A stretch of DNA of 64,000 bases from Acetobacterium sp. KB-1 (GCF_003260995.1 NZ_CP030040.1:124001-188000); one strand, 5' to 3'; counted from the stretch's first letter, positions 35,075 to 43,686 are shown. Made by a program: numbers and translations. Notes: generated from the letters alone by a model not told the origin.

Positions 35075-37219
35075 TCAAACCTCTTTAACGGCGGTAAGTG
35101 GTTGTCCCTGTTTTTTTTGCATTGCCGGTTTTTTAAAAAGCAGATAAAGAAGCACGGCAATCATTAAAATTGCGACAATGGTACCAAAACCAAAGCCGTT
35201 ACCAGTGAAAAATAAACCGACTTGATATACAATCAGAGAAATCACATAAGCAAATACAGTTTGATAGCCGACGGCGATCAACGTCCATTTGGCATTTCCC
35301 ATTTCACGATGGATGGCGCCAATGGCAGCAAAACAAGGTGCACAAAGCAGATTAAAGATCAGGAAAGAAAAGGCGGCTAGCTGGCTGAGGGACAATTGCA
35401 GCATTGGCCAGAGCTCGGCACCATCTTCAGCAACTTCGGCAAAGCCAAATAATACACCAAAGGTACTAACGACAGTTTCCTTGGCAATCAGGCCGGTAAT
35501 GGTTGCGACTGTGAATTCCCAACTGCCAAACCCAAGCGGTGTAAAGATCGGAGCGATGATCATGCCAATGGAAGCGAGGATGGAGTCTCCGGTATCCACC
35601 ATTTCCAGTGTCCAGTTAAATGAACTGAGAAACCAGATTGCGATACTGGCGACAAAAATAACAGTTCCGGCTTTTTTGATAAAGGATTTGCCGCGTTCCC
35701 ACATATGAATCAAAACACCTTTAACGCCCGGAACATGGTAAATCGGCAACTCCATAATAAAGGGAGCGGGATCGCCGGAGAATCCACGGGTTTTCTTTAA
35801 AATGATACCAGAGATAATAATTGCTGCAACACCGATAAAATAAGCTGATGGTGCAACCCATACTGATCCAGGGAAGAGCGCACCAGCGATTAGGGCAATA
35901 ATGGGTAATTTTGCTGAACAGGGAATAAAAGAGGTGGTCATAATCGTCATCTTGCGATCCCGTTCGTTCTCAATGGTTCGTGAGGCCATGATACCAGGAA
36001 CACTGCAGCCAGTGCCAATGAGTAATGGAATAAACGATTTTCCGGAAAGTCCGAATTTTCGAAAAACCCGATCCATAATAAAGGCGACTCGGGCCATGTA
36101 ACCACAATCTTCCAGAATAGCAAGAAAAAGAAAAAGAACAAACATTTGCGGTACAAATCCAAGGACGGCACCAACCCCGCCAATAATGCCATCAAGAATA
36201 AGGGAGTTTAACCAATCCGCAGTGCCAATTGACAAAAGAAAGCCTTCAACTCCCGGAGGAATGATTTCACCGAAAAGAACATCATTGGTCCAATCGGTAG
36301 CCCAGGCACCAACTGTCGAGACGGAGACATAATACATCAGAAACATAATTCCGGCAAAAATGGGAAGGGCAAGGAACCGATTTGTGACGATCCGATCAAT
36401 CTTGTCAGAGGTGGTCATGCCAGTGCTGGCTTTCTTCTTTATTGTGTCTGAAACAATCCGACCAATGGCCTGATAACGTTCAAAGGTAATGATGCTCTCA
36501 CTATCGTCGTCCATGCTTTCTTCACACGCTTCAGTGAGGGCGGTTATCTTTTTAAGCGCAGAATCCGGCAGGTTTAGTTGTTCAATCGCTTTCTCATCCC
36601 GTTCAAAGAGCTTGATTGCATAGAAATCGGCGTGCTCCACCGGCTTGCTCTCAAGGATTGTAGATTCAATCTGCTTAAGCGTTTCTGAAACCTCGGTCGA
36701 AAAGAGCTGAAGTGGTGTTGGCTTTTGCTTTGCTTTGGCAAGGGCGATGGCTTTTTGCGCAACTTCGACACATCCTTCGCTTTTAACAGCAGAAGTCTCG
36801 ATGACCTCACAGCCCAACCGCTTAGCGAGGGCTTTAAGATTGATAATGTCCCCTTTTTTTCGGATGATGTCGGTCATATTCAAGGCTAGAATCATAGGGA
36901 TTCCCATTTCCAGTAGTTGGGTGGTCAAGTATAAATTACGCTCAATATTGCTGCTGTCAACAATATTGATAATGGCATCAGGTTTTTCATTGAGTAAATA
37001 ATTTCTGGAAATAACTTCTTCCAGCGTATAGGGGGACAGGGAGTAAATTCCCGGTAAATCAACGATTTCGACATCGCTGTGGTTTTTAAGCTTTCCGGAC
37101 TTCTTTTCTACGGTCACTCCTGGCCAGTTTCCGACATACTGGGAACTTCCGGTGAGGGCATTAAACATGGTTGTTTTACCGCAGTTGGGGTTTCCAACTA
37201 ATGCTATTTTTAGATTCAT
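35075..37219 (-). CDS. feoB: ferrous iron transporter FeoB
   Basis: A 714-residue Fe(II) transporter. The N-terminal G domain carries GNPNCGKT (residues 9-16), DLPGIYSL and NMTD. A helical spacer follows, then about ten membrane spans with the Gate motifs GTGCSVPGIMASRT and PFIMELPIYHVPG. Length is standard. It is the last of three genes in a minus-strand feo operon. No FeoC is present. Confidence 0.97.
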   Translation of the reverse strand: MNLKIALVGNPNCGKTTMFNALTGSSQYVGNWPGVTVEKKSGKLKNHSDVEIVDLPGIYSLSPYTLEEVISRNYLLNEKPDAIINIVDSSNIERNLYLTTQLLEMGIPMILALNMTDIIRKKGDIINLKALAKRLGCEVIETSAVKSEGCVEVAQKAIALAKAKQKPTPLQLFSTEVSETLKQIESTILESKPVEHADFYAIKLFERDEKAIEQLNLPDSALKKITALTEACEESMDDDSESIITFERYQAIGRIVSDTIKKKASTGMTTSDKIDRIVTNRFLALPIFAGIMFLMYYVSVSTVGAWATDWTNDVLFGEIIPPGVEGFLLSIGTADWLNSLILDGIIGGVGAVLGFVPQMFVLFLFLAILEDCGYMARVAFIMDRVFRKFGLSGKSFIPLLIGTGCSVPGIMASRTIENERDRKMTIMTTSFIPCSAKLPIIALIAGALFPGSVWVAPSAYFIGVAAIIISGIILKKTRGFSGDPAPFIMELPIYHVPGVKGVLIHMWERGKSFIKKAGTVIFVASIAIWFLSSFNWTLEMVDTGDSILASIGMIIAPIFTPLGFGSWEFTVATITGLIAKETVVSTFGVLFGFAEVAEDGAELWPMLQLSLSQLAAFSFLIFNLLCAPCFAAIGAIHREMGNAKWTLIAVGYQTVFAYVISLIVYQVGLFFTGNGFGFGTIVAILMIAVLLYLLFKKPAMQKKQGQPLTAVKEV

Positions 37220-37336
37220 AGGTTCTCCTTTTAATTGGTAGTTTTAACTAACAGTTTAGCTAAAAAATTGACAGCCAATGCTGCCGATGTGTACAGATTC
37301 TCTGCAGGATTATGCAAGCGAAAAAACAGTTGGATT

Positions 37337-37558
37337 TTAGATGACCTCAATTAATTCGGCATCACGTTTTCGAATACTCAATTCATAACCCAGTACAGTT
37401 ATTTCGATGGGATCTCCCAGTGGAGCAACCTTGCGAACGAAGATATTAACTCCTTTTGTAATACCCATGTCCATGATTCGACGCTTAATCGGTCCTTGAC
37501 CATGTAGTTTGACCACTGTGGTAGACTCACCACACTTCACTGATTTTAGTGTTTTCAT
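37337..37558 (-). CDS. feoA: FeoA-domain protein
   Basis: A 73-residue SH3-like protein: GPIKRRIMDMGITKGVNIFV and PIEITVLGYELSIRKRDA are the FeoA family core. It supports FeoB function at the cytoplasmic face. The start is the ATG at 37558, with AAGGAG eight bases before it. It lies 10 bases after another FeoA-like gene and 117 before feoB. Confidence 0.93.
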   Translation of the reverse strand: MKTLKSVKCGESTTVVKLHGQGPIKRRIMDMGITKGVNIFVRKVAPLGDPIEITVLGYELSIRKRDAELIEVI

Positions 37559-37568
37559 GTTTTTCTCC

Positions 37569-37778
37569 TTAAATGATGATCCGGTTGGCCATGCTCTTAT
37601 CAATGGCAACCCGAGTATCTTTGATATTTAAAATAATATTGCCAGAAAGTTCTGATATAATAGTAACGTCAGCTCCCTCCACAAAACCGAGACGCGCTAA
37701 AAATTGATGCGTTGTATCCTTGCCGGTGATTTTCTTAATGGAGTTTTTTTCTCCGGGTGTCGCCATTGATAGTAACAT
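37569..37778 (-). CDS. feoA: second FeoA-domain protein
   Basis: A 69-residue FeoA-like protein (FLARLGFVEGADVTIISE, NIILNIKDTRVAIDKSMANRI). It is only distantly similar to the neighbouring FeoA, so this is an old duplication rather than a recent one. CAGGAGG precedes the ATG. It is first in the feo operon, directly behind the promoter and palindrome. Confidence 0.9.
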   Translation of the reverse strand: MLLSMATPGEKNSIKKITGKDTTHQFLARLGFVEGADVTIISELSGNIILNIKDTRVAIDKSMANRIII

Positions 37779-37802
37779 GGTTTTCCTCCTGATTGGTTAA
37801 AA

Positions 37803-37855
37803 ATAGTATGCGTTATTTTCTCGGTGAGTTAGTAGTTACTAACTCACTGAGAAAA
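37803..37855 (-). promoter_or_regulatory. feo promoter and 40-base metalloregulator palindrome
   Basis: A -10-like TACTAT on the minus strand (37803-37808) lies next to a 40-base dyad (37816-37855): two 19-base arms with one mismatch around GT, centred on GTTAGTA-GT-TACTAAC. It covers the -35 region. DtxR/MntR-type iron regulators bind such TTAG/CTAA dyads, so iron repression is the likely function (inference). Confidence 0.65.
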
Positions 37856-38005
37856 GTCTAACATTATCTGTTTTATTTGTCAATACCTGATAGCAATACG
37901 TACTTAAATAATCCTGGCGGGATATTAACAACGGCTTTTGCGGCGATATGTCTATTCCCCAGTAAACATGGGGAATTAGTTAGTTAGAATTAATCCTTTT
38001 TATGG

Positions 38006-38011
38006 TATAAT
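38006..38011 (+). promoter_or_regulatory. extended -10 promoter of gshF
   Basis: TATAAT preceded by TGG (extended -10) lies about 60 bases before the gshF ATG. A short TTAG repeat at 37980-37988 lies where the -35 would be. Confidence 0.4.
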
Positions 38012-38068
38012 TAAAAAAATTTGTACAGTTCACAAAAGTGTCTGTAGCGAAACTGAAAGGTTATATGC

Positions 38069-40384
38069 ATGATCGAAATATTAAAAAATAAAATGACACC
38101 AGAAAGTATTTTAACCTCAGGGTTTGGAGTCGAAAGAGAAGGCCTTCGGGTTACAAAACAGGGGAAACTTGCGATGACTCCGCATCCGCCTATTTTTGGC
38201 GATAAATTAAAGAATCCATATATTACCACCGATTTTTCCGAAAGTCAGATTGAACTAGTTACGCCGGTGTTTTTTTCAGTTGATGAAACCTATGATTTTT
38301 TGGAAGCGTTAACGGACATCGTGATCGGAGAAATCGGCACAAATAATGAGCTTTTTTGGCCCTACTCCATGCCTTGTCATATTCCTGATGATAAACAGAT
38401 ACCGATTGCCACTTATCAGGGCGAAGAAGGTAAAGAGCCGCGACAATATCGCGAAAGACTGATGGCTAAATATGGAGGAAAGCGACAGCTCATTTCTGGA
38501 ATCCACTACAACTTTTCGTTTAGCGATGATTTTTTAATAACGATCTGGCAGGAGCTGGGTTCTCGGGAGTCATTTAAAGCGTTCAAAGATCGTATTTATT
38601 TAAAGGTTTTGAGAAATTATCTGCGTTATCGCTGGTTGCTTATCTATTTGATGGGATGTACCCCCGGATTACACAATTCATATATAGAAGAATGTCTGCA
38701 ATGTATGGGAGACTGCGGAAATGAAACCTTTCTCAGCCCTGGCGGAACCTCGGCCCGAAATGGCAATTGCAGCGGATATAAAAACGAGATCGATCTCTAC
38801 CCGGATTATCGTTCAATCGAGTCGTATATCAAAAGTATTAATGCGTTTGTGGAACGGGGTGACATCTCAGAAGCCAAAGAGTTATATGCGCAGATTCGTT
38901 TAAAACCAAGGGATTATCGCAATACTTTAGATTCTTTAGCAAAGGATGGTGTTCAGTACCTGGAAATTCGCACCATCGACCTCAATGTTTTCGATAAATG
39001 TGGGATTGCAAAAATCGATTTGGAGTTTTTGAATGTTTTTATGCTTTTTTTATTATTAGAAGGTGAAGAATTTTTTGATACCTGGCAGCAGGAAGCCCTT
39101 GTCAATGAGGTGACGGTCGCTGAACGTGGGCTGGAACCGGATTTGGAATTGCTCGATCATCGCCATTGGACGCTTAAAACAGCCTGGGCTGAGGATATTT
39201 TGGAAAAGGTAGCGGAGATCAATAAATATTTGAATTTAGAACAGGATCAGTGTATTAAAGAAATGCAAAGCCGGGTCAGACAGCCAGAAACGACCTATGC
39301 CTACCGCTTGAAATTGTTAATGCAGGAAAGCGGTTGTCTTGATGCGAATCTAAAAATCGCTAAAGATTATAAAAGACAGTCAGATGCAGATCACTACCGC
39401 CTGAAAGGTTTTGAAAACTGGGAAATGTCAACGCAGGTATTAATAAAAGAAGCCTTGACTCGGGGGATAAAAGTAATTCCCATGGATGCCGCGGACAACA
39501 TTGTGCGGCTGGAAAAAAATGGCCGCCGAGAATATGTAAAACAAGCGACAAAAACAAGTGTGGATAATTATATCACCCCGTTGCTCATGGAGAATAAAGT
39601 GGTCACAAAAAAAATTCTTCAGGAGAATGGACTACCAGTTCCGAATGGGGAAGAATTTTTTTCTTTCGTTGAAGCAAAGAAAAAACTAATCAAATATGTT
39701 GGAAGAAACGTTGTGATTAAACCAAAATCCACCAACTTCGGATTGGGAATCAGTATTTTTGATCAGGGCGGAACCCTTGATGAACTATTAAAAGGGGCCC
39801 GGATTGCGTTTGAACAGGATAACACGATTCTAATAGAAGACTATTTACCAGGTCTTGAATACCGCTTTTTGACGATGGGAGATGAGGTGGTGGCCGTGCT
39901 TCATCGTCGCCCGGCGAATGTGGTTGGCGATGGCCTTTCCTCGATCCGGCAACTGATTGATAAAAAAAATCAACACCCTTACCGGGGCGATGGCCAAACC
40001 AGCCCGCTAAAGAAAATTGTGCTGGACGATCAGTCGCTCATGTATCTTAATAAGCAGGGTTTAACCAGTCAATCAATCCCCAAAAGTAATGAAATGATTT
40101 TTTTACGCGGAAATTCTAATATCAGCACTGGTGGAGACAGTATCGATTTTACACAGAAAATGCACCCTTATTTTTCAGAGATTGCGTTAAAAGCGGTCAG
40201 AGCATTTGGAGCGAAATTCTGTGGCATTGATATTATTTTGGAAGACTATTGCAATCCCGATTCAAGTTTCGGAATTATTGAGTTGAATTTTAATCCAATG
40301 ATTGTTATGCACGCCTATCCTTTTGAAGGTCAGGAGCGACGACTGGGGTATAACATCTTAAAAACCATTGGTCTGGTAGAATGA
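38069..40384 (+). CDS. gshF: bifunctional glutamate-cysteine ligase/glutathione synthase GshF
   Basis: A 771-residue fusion that makes glutathione in two ATP-dependent steps. The N-terminal ~450 residues match gamma-glutamylcysteine ligase (GFGVEREGLRV, TTDFSESQIELVTP, SGIHYNFSF). The C-terminal ~300 residues are an ATP-grasp ligase (VVIKPKSTNFGLGISIF, LIEDYLPGLEYRF, IIELNFNPMIVMHAYP). The fused form is known from Gram-positive bacteria and is often horizontally spread. AAAGG precedes the ATG. It stands alone. In a strict anaerobe glutathione would serve oxidative or metal stress. Confidence 0.95.
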   Translation: MIEILKNKMTPESILTSGFGVEREGLRVTKQGKLAMTPHPPIFGDKLKNPYITTDFSESQIELVTPVFFSVDETYDFLEALTDIVIGEIGTNNELFWPYSMPCHIPDDKQIPIATYQGEEGKEPRQYRERLMAKYGGKRQLISGIHYNFSFSDDFLITIWQELGSRESFKAFKDRIYLKVLRNYLRYRWLLIYLMGCTPGLHNSYIEECLQCMGDCGNETFLSPGGTSARNGNCSGYKNEIDLYPDYRSIESYIKSINAFVERGDISEAKELYAQIRLKPRDYRNTLDSLAKDGVQYLEIRTIDLNVFDKCGIAKIDLEFLNVFMLFLLLEGEEFFDTWQQEALVNEVTVAERGLEPDLELLDHRHWTLKTAWAEDILEKVAEINKYLNLEQDQCIKEMQSRVRQPETTYAYRLKLLMQESGCLDANLKIAKDYKRQSDADHYRLKGFENWEMSTQVLIKEALTRGIKVIPMDAADNIVRLEKNGRREYVKQATKTSVDNYITPLLMENKVVTKKILQENGLPVPNGEEFFSFVEAKKKLIKYVGRNVVIKPKSTNFGLGISIFDQGGTLDELLKGARIAFEQDNTILIEDYLPGLEYRFLTMGDEVVAVLHRRPANVVGDGLSSIRQLIDKKNQHPYRGDGQTSPLKKIVLDDQSLMYLNKQGLTSQSIPKSNEMIFLRGNSNISTGGDSIDFTQKMHPYFSEIALKAVRAFGAKFCGIDIILEDYCNPDSSFGIIELNFNPMIVMHAYPFEGQERRLGYNILKTIGLVE

Positions 40385-40477
40385 GAAAATTTATGCTCAA
40401 AAAATGATCAAATTTTGCCTTGGTAAGTTAAAATTGCTATAAATTTTTGCGCTTGTGATTATCTTTCCTTTAACCCA

Positions 40478-40506
40478 TTGAATAACGGATACTATTTGGG
40501 TATAAT
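40478..40506 (+). promoter_or_regulatory. promoter of aor-moaD
   Basis: TTGAAT (40478-40483) and TATAAT (40501-40506) have the ideal 17-base spacing. The transcript would start near 40513, with a 35-base leader. Confidence 0.8.
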
Positions 40507-40512
40507 GATAGT

Positions 40513-40532
40513 GGTTACAAATAAATAAAATT
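40513..40532 (+). repeat. 20-base direct repeat, copy 1 (aor leader)
   Basis: GGTTACAAATAAATAAAATT forms the 5' leader of aor. An exact copy lies at 42784-42803, just after the aor-moaD pair. Confidence 0.8.
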
Positions 40533-40547
40533 TAGGAGGCGTACGAA

Positions 40548-42347
40548 ATGTTTGGTTACATGGGAAAAATTTTACGTGTCAATTTGACGACCAATGAAGT
40601 GACAACTGAAGATCTGGATTTTGAGTTGGCAAAAAAATATATTGGTGGTCGTGGTTTAGGAACAAAGCTGTATATGGATGAGGTTGATCCACAGGTTGAT
40701 CCTTTTGCCGCAGAAAATAAGATTGTCTTTATCAATGGTCCGTTGTCGGGTACGGCGACTCCTACCGGTGGTCGGTATATGGTCGTTACAAAATCGCCGC
40801 TAACAGGCTGTATTGCTTCTTCAAACTCTGGTGGAGAGTGGGGAGCCTACCTGAAATATGCTGGTTATGATGCGATTATTGTTGAAGGTAAAGCAAGTCT
40901 GCCGGTTTACCTTAGTATCGATGAAGATAAGGTAGAAATCTTGCCAGCTCTTGATCTGTGGGGTAAGATGGTTTCTGAAACGAGTGATCTTTTAAAAGAA
41001 AAACAGCCTGGGTCCAAAGTCTTAACCATCGGTCCTGCTGGTGAAAAATTGTCTCAGATGGCAGCGATCATGAATGAAAAAGATCGGGCCGCTGGTCGTT
41101 CTGGTGTTGGTGCGGTTATGGGTTCAAAGAATTTGAAAGCCATTACTGTTAAAGGGAACTTAAAACCGGAAATTGCGAATCCAGACGGATTAAAAGCAGT
41201 TACCAAAGAATGTCGTACCTTGTTAAAAGAAAACGGTGTCACCGGTGGTGGTCTACCTACCTATGGAACAGCCGTATTGGTTAATATTATCAATGAACAT
41301 GGTGTTTATCCAACCAATAACTTCCAGGGCGGTCAGGATCCGGATGCTGAAGCTGTCAGCGGCGAAACCATGACAGAAAAATATCTGATCAAGCGTAATC
41401 CTTGTCATCATTGTCCAATTGGTTGTGGCCGTTGGGTTAAAAGCGAACATAGCCCTGATGGAATTGGTGGACCGGAATATGAAACCCTTTGGGTATTTGC
41501 CGGCGATCTTGGAATTGACGATATGGATATCGTTATTGATGCTAACTATTGGTGTAATGAAATGGGTCTGGATACCATTTCGGCTGGGGCAACCTTAGCA
41601 GCTGCGATGGAATTGTATCAACGTGGTTATATCACTGACGAAATGTTGGATGACGAAGTAATTCTGAAATTTGGCAACGCTGAGTCTGTTATTCACTGGC
41701 TCAAAAAAATGGGTAACCGGGAAGGCTTTGGCGATTTATTAGCTCGAGGTTCTTATCGATTGGCTGATTTCTTTGGGGTTCCTGAATATTCCATGTCTGT
41801 TAAGAAGCAAGACTTACCAGCTTATGATCCTCGAGGAATCCAAGGAATGGGTCTACAATATGCAACCTCTAACCGTGGCGGATGTCATGTTCGTGGCTAC
41901 CTGATTTCTCCTGAAATCCTTGGTTTACCAGAAAAATTGGATCGTTTTGAGTTAGCTGGAAAACCAACCTGGGCAAAAATATTCCAGGATCTGACCGCTG
42001 TTATTGACTCAACCGGTTTATGTTTATTTACCTCATTTGCACTTGGCGCTAAAGAATATGCTGACATGTTAAATGAAACATTAGGTACCGATTGGACCGC
42101 CGATGATGTATTGTTAGCTGGAGAACGGATCTGGAATCTGGAAAAACTCTTCAATTTAGAAGCGGGTATTTCGTCAGAAGAAGATACATTGCCACCGCGT
42201 TTTCTGGAAGAAGAAATGCCAGAGGGACCAACCAAAGGTTGGGTTCATAAACTGGATGAATTACTTCCACTTTACTATAAAGAACGTGGTTGGGATGAAG
42301 ATGGTATTCCTACGGAAGAACGTCTTGAAAAATTAGGTTTATTATAA
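40548..42347 (+). CDS. aor: tungsten aldehyde:ferredoxin oxidoreductase
   Basis: A 599-residue enzyme that interconverts aldehydes and carboxylic acids with ferredoxin. In acetogens it links acetate to acetaldehyde and ethanol metabolism. The [4Fe-4S] ligands are Cys286, Cys289, Cys293 (CHHCPIGC) and Cys492 (GLCLF), matching positions 288, 291, 295 and 494 of the Pyrococcus enzyme. The tungstopterin-binding start MGKILRVNLTT and GGRGLGTKL are typical. AGGAGG precedes the ATG. It is followed by a MoaD-like sulfur carrier needed for its pterin cofactor. Confidence 0.97.
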   Translation: MFGYMGKILRVNLTTNEVTTEDLDFELAKKYIGGRGLGTKLYMDEVDPQVDPFAAENKIVFINGPLSGTATPTGGRYMVVTKSPLTGCIASSNSGGEWGAYLKYAGYDAIIVEGKASLPVYLSIDEDKVEILPALDLWGKMVSETSDLLKEKQPGSKVLTIGPAGEKLSQMAAIMNEKDRAAGRSGVGAVMGSKNLKAITVKGNLKPEIANPDGLKAVTKECRTLLKENGVTGGGLPTYGTAVLVNIINEHGVYPTNNFQGGQDPDAEAVSGETMTEKYLIKRNPCHHCPIGCGRWVKSEHSPDGIGGPEYETLWVFAGDLGIDDMDIVIDANYWCNEMGLDTISAGATLAAAMELYQRGYITDEMLDDEVILKFGNAESVIHWLKKMGNREGFGDLLARGSYRLADFFGVPEYSMSVKKQDLPAYDPRGIQGMGLQYATSNRGGCHVRGYLISPEILGLPEKLDRFELAGKPTWAKIFQDLTAVIDSTGLCLFTSFALGAKEYADMLNETLGTDWTADDVLLAGERIWNLEKLFNLEAGISSEEDTLPPRFLEEEMPEGPTKGWVHKLDELLPLYYKERGWDEDGIPTEERLEKLGLL

Positions 42348-42356
42348 AATAAATTT

Positions 42357-42390
42357 AAGGGACGATCGATGATCGTCCCTTTCGTTTTAG
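42357..42390 (+). terminator. intercistronic hairpin between aor and moaD
   Basis: An 11-bp perfect stem (42357-42367 with 42371-42381) followed by TTCGTTTT lies directly before the moaD ribosome site. Partial termination here would lower moaD relative to aor. Confidence 0.6.
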
Positions 42391-42398
42391 GAGGAAAT

Positions 42399-42635
42399 AT
42401 GGCAATCAAGATTAAATTATTTGCTAACTTTCGCGAGGGCCGGGGAAAGATTGTAGAAATGGATTATACCCCAGGGATGACCGGACAAGATGTTATTGAC
42501 AGTTTGGGTATTACCGCCCCGGAAATTGCAGCACTTATTGTCGATGGGGTTGATGGAAAGGTTGATGCCATGCTCGCTGTTCCCATTAAGGAAGATGGCT
42601 ATATGGCGATTTTTCCACCAGTTGCTGGTGGTTGA
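42399..42635 (+). CDS. MoaD/ThiS-family sulfur carrier
   Basis: A 78-residue ubiquitin-fold protein ending in the diagnostic Gly-Gly (PPVAGG), the site of thiocarboxylation. It likely donates sulfur in pyranopterin synthesis for the preceding tungsten enzyme, as such MoaD homologues commonly follow aor genes. The ATG at 42399 has TAGGAGG eight bases before it. The longer frame to 42369 lies inside the hairpin. Confidence 0.92.
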   Translation: MAIKIKLFANFREGRGKIVEMDYTPGMTGQDVIDSLGITAPEIAALIVDGVDGKVDAMLAVPIKEDGYMAIFPPVAGG

Positions 42636-42654
42636 TCCTAATCTTAGAAAAGAT

Positions 42655-42695
42655 AAGCCTTGAGTCAACAATGATCTTCAGGGCTTGTTTCTTAT
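42655..42695 (+). terminator. probable terminator of aor-moaD
   Basis: AAGCCT-TGAG pairs imperfectly with CTTCAGGGCTT around an 11-base loop and is followed by GTTTCTTAT. Confidence 0.5.
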
Positions 42696-42713
42696 CTAAG
42701 AATAAGAAAACGA

Positions 42714-42750
42714 TAAAAAAACCAAAACCGGTTGGTTAGTCCGGTTTTGG
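42714..42750 (-). terminator. rho-independent terminator, minus strand
   Basis: A perfect 10-bp stem (42722-42731 with 42741-42750). On the minus strand it is followed by a T7 run, on the plus strand by none, so it acts on leftward transcription, as a backstop behind the RNA unit at 42819-42998. Confidence 0.75.
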
Positions 42751-42783
42751 CTTCAAAGAAAGTGTCCTGATTCATATTATTTC

Positions 42784-42803
42784 GGTTACAAATAAATAAA
42801 ATT
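42784..42803 (+). repeat. 20-base direct repeat, copy 2
   Basis: An exact copy of the aor leader sequence at 40513-40532. Similarity continues weakly (AGGGACGT against AGGAGGCGT) but no gene follows. Confidence 0.8.
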
Positions 42804-42818
42804 CAGGGACGTTCAGGG

Positions 42819-42998
42819 AAAAAAAAGACCACTCCTTTAGGAATGGCCTTTTTTTTCTGCACTAAAAAAATGCAAAATGACAAGAAAAATAATTCTGTCA
42901 AGCCCCTTTTCCACAATGGGAGACATAACCGTTTCCGATTATACCCTACGGGTTTAAGTTCATAGCAACAAGCCTTAGAAACTTTAAACTTCGGAGTG
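42819..42998 (-). ncRNA. candidate structured small RNA (about 175 nt)
   Basis: A minus-strand unit starts about seven bases after an ideal promoter and ends at a hairpin (arms 42827-42835 and 42840-42848) with T8. The predicted RNA holds several stems: TTTAA-AGTT with AACTTAAA, CCCGTAGGG, an ATAATCG-GAAA-CGGTTAT tetraloop stem, and TGACA/TGTCA near the end. An overlapping 69-codon frame has no ribosome site and uses simple-sequence residues, so coding is unlikely. Length and layout resemble 6S RNA, but I cannot confirm a family. Confidence 0.6.
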
Positions 42999-43003
42999 AT
43001 TAT

Positions 43004-43032
43004 ATTATACATGATAATAGATGAGAACGCAA
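43004..43032 (-). promoter_or_regulatory. strong promoter of the candidate small RNA
   Basis: On the minus strand TTGCGT (43027-43032), a 17-base spacer and a perfect TATAAT (43004-43009). No ribosome site or start codon follows. Confidence 0.8.
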
Positions 43033-43122
43033 TAAAAAAAGTCGTTTATTACAAATTTTTGCGACTAAAAGAAAAGGCAGTCGATAAATTTAAAAAATAG
43101 TTTAAGGAAACTTCAATATAAC

Positions 43123-43187
43123 TTGACAGATGATTGAAACTGGATTATTTTAGAGTCAAGCTCATATGACAGAGTGTTCATGTGAGC
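43123..43187 (+). promoter_or_regulatory. promoter and inverted repeat before arsD-like gene
   Basis: TTGACA (43123-43128) and TATTTT (43146-43151) are spaced 17 bases apart. A dyad GCTCATATGA/TCATGTGAGC (43160-43187) covers the transcription start. It may be an operator or a leader hairpin. Confidence 0.6.
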
Positions 43188-43228
43188 AATGCTGATCGCA
43201 AGAGGCGTTTAAAGAAACGGAGGAACCG

Positions 43229-43606
43229 ATGAAAGCAATTGAGATATATGTGTCGGAAATAGGAAATACTGGAAATGGCTGTGGTTCAGGAGCAGACCGG
43301 GAAGTATTACGGATACGAACCATTGTCGAGGCGTTAACAAATGAAGGGAAAAATGTACTGAGATATGGTTTGATTGAAAATCCGGAGGTTTTTGCCAGAA
43401 ATAAAGAAGTCAGTGAAATTGTCTTGAAAAATGGACCAGACGCTCTACCAATCACGGTGGTGGACGGTGAAATTGTAAAAATTGGCACTTATCCATCAAA
43501 TTTGGATTTAGCCACCTGGTCGGGGATGACCCAAGACGAGTTAGTATTGATGTTGATGAAAGCAAAAATGTCAAATCGTAGTTTTTGTGGAGGCGATTGT
43601 TGTTAA
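43229..43606 (+). CDS. ArsD-like arsenic metallochaperone, orphan
   Basis: A 125-residue protein of the ArsD family, which carries trivalent arsenic to the ArsA pump ATPase. The thioredoxin-like core is recognisable (IEIYVSE, ALPITVVDGEIVKIGTYP). Of the three classical arsenic ligands only Cys18 is kept; positions 12 and 13 are Gly and Asn. A new cluster CGGDCC (Cys120, Cys124, Cys125) ends the protein. No arsR, arsA, arsB or acr3 is adjacent. CGGAGG precedes the ATG. Arsenic or another thiophilic metalloid is the likely ligand. Confidence 0.85.
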   Translation: MKAIEIYVSEIGNTGNGCGSGADREVLRIRTIVEALTNEGKNVLRYGLIENPEVFARNKEVSEIVLKNGPDALPITVVDGEIVKIGTYPSNLDLATWSGMTQDELVLMLMKAKMSNRSFCGGDCC

Positions 43607-43609
43607 GTG

Positions 43610-43640
43610 CCAAAAAGGGGCGTGAAACACGCCCCATTTA
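43610..43640 (-). terminator. terminator of his operon (bidirectional)
   Basis: GGGGCGTG-AAA-CACGCCCC (43617-43635) is a perfect 8-bp GC-rich stem, followed on the minus strand by T5. It lies between the convergent arsD-like gene and hisIE. Confidence 0.85.
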
Positions 43641-43686
43641 GATTCGTTATTTTTTTAGCAAACTAAATGCGCATCAATAATATGGT

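Noticed and set aside
35289-35708. Plus-strand frame of 139 codons inside feoB
   Set aside because: It is antisense to a conserved FeoB membrane region and has no ribosome site or family resemblance.
42803-43012. Minus-strand 69-codon open frame
   Set aside because: No ribosome site, homopolymer-derived residues, and it coincides with a promoter-to-terminator unit that fits a structured RNA better.
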